From positions 1 through 14,047 of the forward strand of contig CAIVOW010000018.1 of NCBI GenBank assembly GCA_903907665.1: 14,047 nt of DNA, given 5' to 3'. The DNA is from an uncultured Actinomycetes bacterium (GTDB lineage Bacteria > Actinomycetota > Actinomycetes > Nanopelagicales > Nanopelagicaceae). Position 1 is the first letter of the stretch; each line of letters begins with the position of its first letter. The position numbers and the translations under genes are program-made. A model generated the notes under the pieces. It saw nothing but the letters and a program-made list of their open reading frames with translations. It was not told the DNA's origin and ran no database searches. This document shows positions 8,667-14,047 of the stretch, one piece after another.

Positions 8667-9338
8667 TTACTTGACTCCGGCTTTTTGCAGATAAGCAGTG
8701 AAATTTGCCGGATTAAAATAGTCTTCTTGTGGCATCAATTTACCATTTACAAAGACTGTAGGTGTCGAGTTAACGCCCTGCTTTCGTGCATCGGTTTCAA
8801 TATTGGATGTCCAGCCAACATATTTACCTGACGTTACGCACTTCTCAAAGTCCTTGCCCGTGATTCCAATAGACTTTCCAAGAATGATGAGTACTTGGTT
8901 ATTCCACAAGCCAGAATTCTCTGTACTTGATTGATTGGCGTAAAGCGCTGTGTGGTATTCAAGGAACTTTCCAGCATCCGATGCGCAGGCGGCTGCGTTG
9001 GCTGCCAAAGTAGATTCAGGTCCGATGAAAGCCCAGGAATGGAAAACTGCATTAATCTTTCCAGAGTTCACGAGTGAATTGATATACGAACCATTTACGC
9101 CTTCGAAATTTCGGCAATTTGGGCACTGGAAGTCTTCCCAGAAATCGACGCGTACTTTAGCGCTTGGGTTAAAAGTAATCCCGTATCCATTAGCTGCAAC
9201 GGCTGCAATTGGCTTTGCAGAGGATTTAGATGAATGGCTTGAAAATAAAGAAGCTCCTACTCCTGCAAGTACGACAAGCAAAACCATGCCAATAACAATG
9301 TTGCGCGTGATGTTATCTCCACCTTTTTGCTGAGCCAT
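8667..9338 (-). CDS. Membrane-anchored DsbA-like thiol oxidoreductase
   Basis: This 223-residue protein has a short basic N-terminus, one membrane helix (about 13-32), a Ser-rich linker and an extracytoplasmic thioredoxin-fold domain of the DsbA/thioredoxin_4 type. The active site is Cys72-Pro-Asn-Cys75 (DFQCPNC). The cis-proline loop is Thr192-Pro193 (STPTVFVNG). Two further cysteines, Cys118 and Cys167, could form a second structural disulfide, as in some actinobacterial DsbA proteins. It is expected to introduce or exchange disulfides in exported proteins and would need a partner such as VKOR or DsbB, which is not in the window. The helix looks like an uncleaved anchor because no signal peptidase site or lipobox is evident. 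A strong AAGGAG 7 bases before ATG 9338 and an 80-base upstream gap suggest it may begin a unit with lgt and the VIT-family gene. Isomerase or reductase activity cannot be excluded. Confidence 0.92.
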   Translation of the reverse strand: MAQQKGGDNITRNIVIGMVLLVVLAGVGASLFSSHSSKSSAKPIAAVAANGYGITFNPSAKVRVDFWEDFQCPNCRNFEGVNGSYINSLVNSGKINAVFHSWAFIGPESTLAANAAACASDAGKFLEYHTALYANQSSTENSGLWNNQVLIILGKSIGITGKDFEKCVTSGKYVGWTSNIETDARKQGVNSTPTVFVNGKLMPQEDYFNPANFTAYLQKAGVK

Positions 9339-9345
9339 CTTTTTT

Positions 9346-9351
9346 CTCCTT
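9346..9351 (-). promoter_or_regulatory. Strong ribosome binding site of the DsbA-like gene
   Basis: The minus strand reads AAGGAG, 7 bases before ATG 9338. It is the strongest Shine-Dalgarno seen in the window and stands out from the weak or absent ones of the coupled genes. I found no convincing -35/-10 pair in the 80 bases between the upstream micro-ORF and this gene. Confidence 0.8.
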
Positions 9352-9401
9352 GCATAGAATGTGAGTATTTCAAAATTCTTTCAGGTCTCCTAATTTACAG
9401 G

Positions 9402-9440
9402 AAAAAAAGGCGAGCTGCTCATATAGTGGGGTCTTCCCCA
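9402..9440 (-). terminator. Weak hairpin and T-tract after the his operon, possible terminator
   Basis: On the minus strand TGGGG-AAGA-CCCCA (9440-9427) forms a 5-bp stem with a tetraloop at the very end of the 48-codon ORF. A run of seven T (9408-9402) follows 18 bases later. Just upstream lies a perfect 10-base palindrome, GAGCGCGCTC (9446-9455). The distance between stem and T-run is too long for a classic intrinsic terminator, and a helper GAG/CTC stem between them is only 3 bp. It could be a leaky terminator ending the his operon, or chance. Low confidence. Confidence 0.25.
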
Positions 9441-9565
9441 TCGTTGAGCGCGCTCCATGGCGTGCTGGGCTTTCGATCGTAGCGAGAGGGCCCACTCTTT
9501 TTGCTCATTTTTTTAAGAAGAAAAGTAAGCAGAGCCAGCAGGAGTAGAAGCCCAATAATCTTCAT
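9419..9565 (-). CDS. 48-residue single-helix membrane protein; possible remnant of a Trp-operon membrane protein
   Basis: This small ORF has its ATG at 9565 overlapping the hisI stop (TAATG) and ends with TGA at 9419. It has no known function that I can name. Residues 1-17 (MKIIGLLLLLALLTFLL) are one hydrophobic helix. A basic patch KKMSKKS follows at 18-24, then a polar tail containing RYDRKPSTPWSALNDGEDPT (28-47). The basic residues after the helix suggest the tail faces the cytoplasm. From memory, actinobacterial TIGR02234 proteins (Trp biosynthesis-associated membrane protein, encoded between trpE and trpC) end in a similar W-x-A-L-x-x-G-E-D-P-T tail after their last helix. That locus lies exactly here in other actinobacteria. 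I therefore infer a shortened relic or reduced version of that protein. The tight overlap with hisI suggests it is translated. The resemblance is recalled, not computed. Confidence 0.6.
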   Translation of the reverse strand: MKIIGLLLLLALLTFLLKKMSKKSGPSRYDRKPSTPWSALNDGEDPTI

Positions 9566-9894
9566 TACTCGAGGACCTCGCGATGAAAACAACTCTTTTT
9601 ACTCGTATGACATGCAACTCCCTGTTGATGGACTTGTAGCAGTAGTGAATCAGCGTCGCAATCATAGGAAAGTGAAACTAGCTCCTGTGTATTGCCCGAA
9701 GTTTCTCCCTTTACCCAGAGCGATTCTCTGCTTCTACTCCAATAGGTTACCTGGCGAGTTTGTAGAGTTTGTTCAAGAGCCTCTTGGTTCATCCATGCCA
9801 ACATTAAAACTTCACCGGTTGTCTGCTCTTGTGCGATAGCAGGGATGAGCTCACCCTTTTTGAATCGTTCAAGTAATTCTGGCGGGACGTTCAC
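9565..9894 (-). CDS. hisI: Phosphoribosyl-AMP cyclohydrolase
   Basis: HisI opens the purine ring of phosphoribosyl-AMP, the third step of histidine synthesis. The 109-residue protein is the monofunctional form without a fused HisE pyrophosphohydrolase domain. Core motifs are WSRSRESLWVKGETSGN (52-68), the Mg/Zn-binding acidic cluster DCDAD at 78-82 (Cys79 is also a zinc ligand in the family), and Cys95 and Cys102 in GVACHTSKKSCF, the remaining zinc ligands. The start is GTG 9894. Upstream in the same frame lie only eight sense codons and then the hisF TAG stop, so no longer start is possible. No good Shine-Dalgarno is visible. The stop overlaps the start of the 48-codon ORF. It is the last recognised his gene of this operon. 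Confidence 0.96.
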   Translation of the reverse strand: MNVPPELLERFKKGELIPAIAQEQTTGEVLMLAWMNQEALEQTLQTRQVTYWSRSRESLWVKGETSGNTQELVSLSYDCDADSLLLQVHQQGVACHTSKKSCFHREVLE

Positions 9895-9918
9895 CTGGCT
9901 ATTCTGCCGTATTTCCAG

Positions 9919-10680
9919 CTAGAGGCGTACCGGATAACCTGATACTGCCAGGAACTTTTTCACTTCAGATATGCTGAAAGTTCCGAAATGAAAAACACTT
10001 GCTGCCAGCAGGGCATCGGCTCCGGCATCAAGTGCCTGTGCAAAATCCTCTAACTTTCCTGCTCCGCCGCTAGCAATTATTGGAACTGCAACCGTTTGGC
10101 GGGCAAGGGTGATTAGTTCTAAGTCATAACCTGCGCGAGTACCATCTGAGTCCATCGAGTTGAGCAGAATTTCGCCTACTCCTCTGGCTACTGAATTCTC
10201 GATCCACTCAACAGCATCAATACCTGCGCTTTTGCGACCCCCGTGCGTCGTTACTTCAAACCCAGACGCCGTGTCTGCTCGGCGAGCATCAACAGAAAGA
10301 ACAAGAACTTGATTACCAAATCTATCGGCAATTTCATTTATTAGTTCTGGCCTAGCGATTGCCGCTGTATTAACTGAAACTTTATCTGCTCCTGCTCGAA
10401 GCAGTTGATTCACATCCTCAACTGTTCTAATTCCCCCGCCCACGGTGAGCGGAATGAAAACCTGTTCAGCCGTTCGCCGCACAATATCTAGAGTTGTAGC
10501 TCTCGCATCCACACTTGCTGAAATATCTAAAAAGGTGAGTTCATCTGCGCCTTCAACTCCATAGCGCCTAGCTAGTTCAACTGGATCACCGGCATCTACT
10601 AGATTTTCAAAATTAACACCTTTAACGACTCGCCCTTGGTCGACATCAAGACATGGAATTATGCGTTTAGCCAAAGTCAT
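9919..10680 (-). CDS. hisF: Imidazole glycerol phosphate synthase, cyclase subunit
   Basis: HisF is the (beta/alpha)8-barrel cyclase that combines PRFAR with ammonia from HisH to give imidazole glycerol phosphate and AICAR. The 253-residue length is standard. The N-terminus [10 protein letters not shown] carries catalytic Asp12 (Asp11 in Thermotoga). The second catalytic Asp is Asp131 in LSVDARR. Phosphate-binding loops are GGGIR (81-85) and SGGAG (204-208). Its ATG overlaps the hisA stop by four bases (ATGA), giving coupling. It ends in TAG, and the frame stays open through eight codons into hisI. HisF works with HisH, encoded two genes upstream in the same operon. Confidence 0.98.
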   Translation of the reverse strand: MTLAKRIIPCLDVDQGRVVKGVNFENLVDAGDPVELARRYGVEGADELTFLDISASVDARATTLDIVRRTAEQVFIPLTVGGGIRTVEDVNQLLRAGADKVSVNTAAIARPELINEIADRFGNQVLVLSVDARRADTASGFEVTTHGGRKSAGIDAVEWIENSVARGVGEILLNSMDSDGTRAGYDLELITLARQTVAVPIIASGGAGKLEDFAQALDAGADALLAASVFHFGTFSISEVKKFLAVSGYPVRL

Positions 10681-11399
10681 CGGGTTACCTGTAGCGCTTC
10701 CTGCAAGGTAAAAGCCCCGGCATAGAGCGCTTTACCAACAATTGAAGCTTCAACACCTATTTCTGTAAGGGAACGAATCGCGCGCAAATCATCCAACGTT
10801 GAAACACCGCCGCTTGCAACGATTGGTTTAGATGTTGCCCGACAAACTTCCCTTAATAGCTCCAAATTTGGGCCTGTGAGTGTTCCATCTTTCGCAACAT
10901 CAGTAACGATGTATCGAGCGCACCCGTGTCGATCTAGACGAGCAATAGTTTCGAATAGATCGCCACCTTCACTTGTCCATCCCCGCCCCGCCAGAGTATG
11001 TCCGCGAACATCTAGACCTACTGCAATCTGATCACCGAATTCCCCAATTACTTTTGCCGTCCATTGTGGATCTTCAAGCGCTGCGGTTCCTAAATTTACG
11101 CGCGTGCATCCAGTTGCTAACGCTTTACGAAGTGAATCGTCATCCCGAATTCCGCCGGAGAGTTCGACCTTAATGTTTATAGAACCAATGACTTGCGCAA
11201 GAAGCGCGGCATTGCTTCCGATTCCAAATGCTGCATCTAAATCAACAAGATGAATCCACTCGGCACCGGCTGATTCAAATTCTCTTGCAATCTCTAGCGG
11301 ATTTCCATACTGACTTTCTCGCGATAACTCCCCTTGTTCTAAGCGCACTGCTTGACCATTTTTCACATCTATGGCTGGTAGAAGTTCCAATTTCTTCAT
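10677..11399 (-). CDS. priA: Phosphoribosyl isomerase of PriA type (HisA, probably also TrpF activity)
   Basis: This 240-residue (beta/alpha)8 isomerase converts ProFAR to PRFAR in histidine synthesis. In actinobacteria lacking trpF the same enzyme (PriA) also isomerises phosphoribosyl anthranilate for tryptophan. Residues that PriA uses are present: Asp11, Arg19, Ser81-Gly82-Gly83, Asp130, and Arg139 and Trp141 in GRGW (Arg143 and Trp145 in Mycobacterium tuberculosis), with catalytic Asp171 (Asp175). The match to mycobacterial PriA over [12 protein letters not shown] and [10 protein letters not shown] is very close as I recall it. A HisA-only descendant (subHisA of Corynebacterium) would be expected to have lost some of these. 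The start ATG 11399 overlaps the hisH stop (ATGA), and the stop overlaps the hisF start the same way. No trp gene is in the window, so dual activity is an inference from residues. Confidence 0.93.
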   Translation of the reverse strand: MKKLELLPAIDVKNGQAVRLEQGELSRESQYGNPLEIAREFESAGAEWIHLVDLDAAFGIGSNAALLAQVIGSINIKVELSGGIRDDDSLRKALATGCTRVNLGTAALEDPQWTAKVIGEFGDQIAVGLDVRGHTLAGRGWTSEGGDLFETIARLDRHGCARYIVTDVAKDGTLTGPNLELLREVCRATSKPIVASGGVSTLDDLRAIRSLTEIGVEASIVGKALYAGAFTLQEALQVTR

Positions 11400-11986
11400 A
11401 TTCGCTTAGCCCAATTCTGAATCAATAATGCTCCTGCGCTTCCACTTTTTTCAGGATGAAACTGTGTCGCGAAGATATTGTCGCGCTCTACTGCTGCAAT
11501 AAATCGCTCACCGTAGGTTGTCCATCCTAATTGGGCATTTGGAACAACCTGCGTTGCGGCATAAGAGTGGACAAAATAGAACATCTCATCGTTAAGGCCC
11601 TCGAAGAAAGAAGAGCCGCATTCCACGTTATTCCAGCCGATGTGTGGAAGTACTGGAGCTTGCAAGCGATCAACACTGCCTTCAAAAAAACCTAAACCAG
11701 AGAAATTACCTTTCTCCGTTCCTTCGGAGAAGAAAATTTGCATTCCTACGCATATACCAAAAATTGGCTTCTTAGTCTCAACCGCTTGCCTGACTATGTC
11801 GACTCCACCGATTGACGCCAGCTGATCCATGCAAGCACCAAATGCTCCCACTCCAGGCACTACGCATGCGTCAGCCGAGAGAAACTCATCTTCCGACGAT
11901 GTAAGTCGGACATCGTGTCCAGTTAATTCAAAAGCGCGTTGGGCAGACCTTAAATTGCCTGAACCGTAGTCAAGAATTGCGATCAA
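11396..11986 (-). CDS. hisH: Imidazole glycerol phosphate synthase, glutaminase subunit
   Basis: HisH hydrolyses glutamine and channels ammonia to HisF. It is a class I (triad) glutamine amidotransferase of 196 residues, normal length. The triad is Cys79 (GICVGMQ), His177 and Glu179 (FHPEKS). The oxyanion strand PGVGAFG is at 44-50. I accept TTG 11986 as start: it overlaps the hisB stop as TTGA, the protein begins at the usual place ([10 protein letters not shown]), and an AGGG lies a few bases before it. No ATG or GTG is better placed. Glutamine for it would come from glutamine synthetase, linked to the GltBD cycle. Confidence 0.97.
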   Translation of the reverse strand: MIAILDYGSGNLRSAQRAFELTGHDVRLTSSEDEFLSADACVVPGVGAFGACMDQLASIGGVDIVRQAVETKKPIFGICVGMQIFFSEGTEKGNFSGLGFFEGSVDRLQAPVLPHIGWNNVECGSSFFEGLNDEMFYFVHSYAATQVVPNAQLGWTTYGERFIAAVERDNIFATQFHPEKSGSAGALLIQNWAKRI

Positions 11987-12573
11987 AGAGAGCCCTTAGT
12001 TGACGGTATTCCAGCTACGCGATTATCAACAGTGACCGCATCGCGAAGAGCGCGGGCAACTGCTTTGAACTGTGCCTCAAATACATGGTGTGCATTTCTT
12101 CCTTCGAGTACTCGAACATGCAGAGCAATCCTTGCTTCTGCCACGATTGATTCCCAAATATGGCGACCTAAGGTTGTGTCAAAAGTACCTATAAGTTCAA
12201 CAATTTCTGGTTGACGATGAACAAGGTATGGGCGCCCCGATAAATCCACTGCGGCCTGTACTAACACTTCATCGAGGGGAACCATGGCATCTCCAAATCG
12301 GCGAATTCCATTCTTATCACCAAGGGCTTCTCGAAGTGCTTGCCCGAATGCAAGTGATGTGTCTTCAACCGTATGGTGAGAGTCGACATCAACATCGCCA
12401 ACGGTCTTAACGCTCAGATCAAATCCACTGTGCTTGCCTAGTTGTGAAAGCATATGATCAAAGAATGGAACTCCAGTTTCGATATCGATTTGACCTGAGC
12501 CATCAAGATTTAGCTCTACCGTTACTTTGGATTCCTTAGTTTCACGAATAACAATTGCAGTTCTCTGTGTCAT
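11983..12573 (-). CDS. hisB: Imidazole glycerol phosphate dehydratase
   Basis: HisB removes water from imidazole glycerol phosphate to give imidazole acetol phosphate. At 196 residues it is the monofunctional dehydratase, without the phosphatase domain of enterobacterial HisB, so histidinol phosphatase must be encoded elsewhere. The two Mn-binding motifs are His66-His67-Thr-Val-Glu70 and His162-His163-Val-Phe-Glu166. The C-terminal GIPSTKG is typical. ATG 12573 follows the hisC stop by 32 bases, the longest gap inside the his operon, with only a weak AGAAAG upstream. Its stop overlaps the hisH TTG start. Confidence 0.98.
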   Translation of the reverse strand: MTQRTAIVIRETKESKVTVELNLDGSGQIDIETGVPFFDHMLSQLGKHSGFDLSVKTVGDVDVDSHHTVEDTSLAFGQALREALGDKNGIRRFGDAMVPLDEVLVQAAVDLSGRPYLVHRQPEIVELIGTFDTTLGRHIWESIVAEARIALHVRVLEGRNAHHVFEAQFKAVARALRDAVTVDNRVAGIPSTKGSL

Positions 12574-12605
12574 GAGGTTTCTACTTTCTGGTGGTTAGGA
12601 AGAGA

Positions 12606-13712
12606 TTATTGCGCAATCTCTTGAAGAGCAGTTAAAAAGCGTTGATTTTCTGCTGGTGTTCCGACTGTCACCCGCAAGTAACCTTCTAGGCCAATGTCGC
12701 GAATCAGAATTCCACGATCCAAGAATTCTTGCCAGACAACACTTGATGGCCTGCTAAATCCAGAAAAAAGGAGAAAATTAGCTGAGCTTTCGATGCACTT
12801 CCAGCCAACCGCATTCAACCCTTTGACGAGGATTTCTCGTTCACTAAGCAGCTGGTTGATATCCCCTTGCATCAAAGAGGCATGATCGATAGCTACTTCA
12901 GCTGCCGCTTGAGTGAGAGCACTGAGATGATAGGGAAGCCTGGTGACCAATGCCGCATCTATCACGGCTGGGTTTGCTGCAAGGTAACCGACGCGAACAC
13001 CAGCGAATGCAAATGCTTTACTCATGGTGCGCGAAGAAAGAATATGTGGATATCGGTTCATGAAAGTAACCGCAGAATCTTGGGAAGAAAACTCTATGTA
13101 TGCTTCATCGACAACAAGTAGCGCACCTACTTCGCCCGCTGCTATAGCTAATTTATCAATCTCATCAAGAGGCGTAGATGTGCCCGATGGGTTGTTGGGG
13201 GTAGTTAAAAAGATGAGCGATGGCTTCTCTTTGCGAATTTGAGCGATAGCACGTTCAACATCAACATCAAATTCACTTGTACGTGCACCGGCAGACCATG
13301 ACGTGCCCGTGATGCGAGCAATGAGCGGATGCACTGAGTACGACGGAGTGAACCCAAGAGCGCAACGCCCAGTTCCACCAAAAGCCAGAAAAAGCGTCTG
13401 GATAATTTCATTGCTCCCATTTGCGACCCAGATATTTTCTACACTTAAATCTGTTCCGCTTCGCTGGTTAACATAATCAGCTAATTTAGAGCGCAAACGC
13501 ACAGCATCCCGATCGGGATAGCGATTTAGGTTAGCTGCAACTCCTTCAATTCTTTTTACAATTTCAGCCTGAACAATTTCAGGCATAGGGAAAGGATTTT
13601 CATTCGTATTGAGTTGAACTACATGTGAAATTTGCGGGGCACCATAGGGTGAAAGCGATTGTAAATCCTCGCGTAAAGGTAACCAGGCGGGCCAATTGGG
13701 TTTGGTACTCAT
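12606..13712 (-). CDS. hisC: Histidinol-phosphate aminotransferase
   Basis: HisC is a PLP enzyme that moves an amino group from glutamate to imidazole acetol phosphate. The 368-residue protein shows fold type I features: LNTNENPFP (35-43) near the N-terminus, ANGSNE (97-102) for the cofactor phosphate, TPNNPSG (171-177), DEAY (202-205, with Asp202 and Tyr205 near the pyridine ring), the Schiff-base Lys232 in SRTMSKAF, and Arg240. The ATG overlaps the hisD stop (ATGA). Substrate specificity within this family can be broad, covering aromatic amino acids in some actinobacteria, but the operon position makes the histidine role secure. Confidence 0.97.
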   Translation of the reverse strand: MSTKPNWPAWLPLREDLQSLSPYGAPQISHVVQLNTNENPFPMPEIVQAEIVKRIEGVAANLNRYPDRDAVRLRSKLADYVNQRSGTDLSVENIWVANGSNEIIQTLFLAFGGTGRCALGFTPSYSVHPLIARITGTSWSAGARTSEFDVDVERAIAQIRKEKPSLIFLTTPNNPSGTSTPLDEIDKLAIAAGEVGALLVVDEAYIEFSSQDSAVTFMNRYPHILSSRTMSKAFAFAGVRVGYLAANPAVIDAALVTRLPYHLSALTQAAAEVAIDHASLMQGDINQLLSEREILVKGLNAVGWKCIESSANFLLFSGFSRPSSVVWQEFLDRGILIRDIGLEGYLRVTVGTPAENQRFLTALQEIAQ

Positions 13713-14047
13713 TCGAATCTAGCTTTCATCGCTTCACCATGGGCGGGCAAGTCCTCTGCATTAGCCAGGGTTATTACGTTCTCTGCAATATTCCTAAAAG
13801 ACTTTTCATCGTAGGAAATAAAATTGACACCCCTGAGGAAACTTTGCACCGAGAGTCCACTTGAATGACAGGCACACCCGCCGGTAGGTAACACATGGTT
13901 TGAACCAGCCGAATAATCCCCCAGCGATACTGGAGAAAATTCTCCCAGAAATACCGCACCAGCATTTCGAATACTTTTACTTACTGAAACTGGATCCCTT
14001 ACAAACAACTCCAAGTGTTCTGCCGCGTATGCGTTAGCTACATCAAC
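13709..14047 (-). CDS. hisD: Histidinol dehydrogenase, C-terminal 112 residues (cut by window edge)
   Basis: The reading frame enters from the high-coordinate edge and ends at TGA 13709, giving the last 112 residues. HisD oxidises histidinol to histidine with two NAD+, using zinc. Within the fragment, the catalytic Glu-His pair is in YAAEHLEL (Glu10 and His11 of the fragment, Glu326-His327 in E. coli). [15 protein letters not shown] supplies the zinc-binding Asp. [11 protein letters not shown] near the end supplies the zinc-binding His. There is no sign of truncation other than the window edge. Its stop overlaps the hisC start. It is probably near the 5' end of the operon, but the promoter is outside the window. 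Confidence 0.96.
   Translation of the reverse strand, partial: VDVANAYAAEHLELFVRDPVSVSKSIRNAGAVFLGEFSPVSLGDYSAGSNHVLPTGGCACHSSGLSVQSFLRGVNFISYDEKSFRNIAENVITLANAEDLPAHGEAMKARFE

Noticed and set aside
8950..9333. 127-codon plus-strand frame opposite the DsbA-like gene
   Set aside because: The minus-strand frame encodes a clear thioredoxin fold with CPNC and cis-Pro, so the antisense frame is a by-product of its codon use.
9419..9565. The 48-codon ORF as a tryptophan leader peptide with an attenuator
   Set aside because: It has a single Trp codon, a strongly hydrophobic helix, and no trp gene follows. The hairpins lie at its end without a proper terminator/antiterminator pair.
1..14047. A defence system, mobile element, CRISPR array or novel cluster
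   Set aside because: All genes are collinear metabolic or envelope genes of even character. No repeats, transposase, integrase, tRNA or other mobile-element or defence gene was seen.

Overview
This window looks like chromosomal backbone from a streamlined, moderate-to-low-GC actinobacterium. It resembles the freshwater acI/Nanopelagicales type (Candidatus Planktophila-like), but that placement is an inference from gene order and protein character, not a phylogeny. The actinobacterial signs are a PriA-type HisA, monofunctional HisB and HisI, the order hisD-C-B-H-A-F-I, and the linkage his ... lgt / DsbA-like / gltBD / pyk. Every gene I can support lies on the minus strand, so transcription runs from high to low coordinates. 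No RNA gene, insertion sequence, CRISPR array, phage gene or origin was seen, and no stretch of 300 bases lacks a gene.

Region 1 (14047 to 9565) is a compact histidine operon. It holds the C-terminal end of hisD, then hisC, hisB, hisH, hisA/priA, hisF and hisI. Most junctions are 4-base stop/start overlaps (ATGA or TTGA), which suggests one message with translational coupling. hisG and hisE are not in the window. The products cover the pathway from phosphoribosyl-AMP to histidine, with the HisH-HisF glutaminase/cyclase complex in the middle.

Region 2 (9565 to 9339) is the most interesting part. In many actinobacteria trpE, a Trp-operon membrane protein (TIGR02234), trpC, trpB and trpA lie between hisI and lgt. 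Here the whole block is replaced by a 48-residue ORF that overlaps the hisI stop codon. It encodes one membrane helix and a tail that, from memory, resembles the C-terminal end of the TIGR02234 protein. The neighbouring PriA still shows the residues of the dual HisA/TrpF enzyme. This may be a trp-block deletion scar that kept a coupled micro-membrane-protein.

Region 3 (9338 to 7118) is an envelope and metal group. It encodes a membrane-anchored DsbA-like thiol oxidoreductase, Lgt (lipoprotein diacylglyceryl transferase) and a VIT1/CCC1-type metal transporter, packed 9-10 bases apart.

Region 4 (7117 to 1) is central nitrogen and carbon metabolism. A 98-base gap with an inverted repeat precedes gltB. 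gltB and gltD (glutamate synthase) follow with a TAATG overlap, and then a window-truncated pyruvate kinase gene begins 9 bases after gltD. GltBD makes the glutamate used by HisC as amino donor and, through glutamine, feeds HisH.
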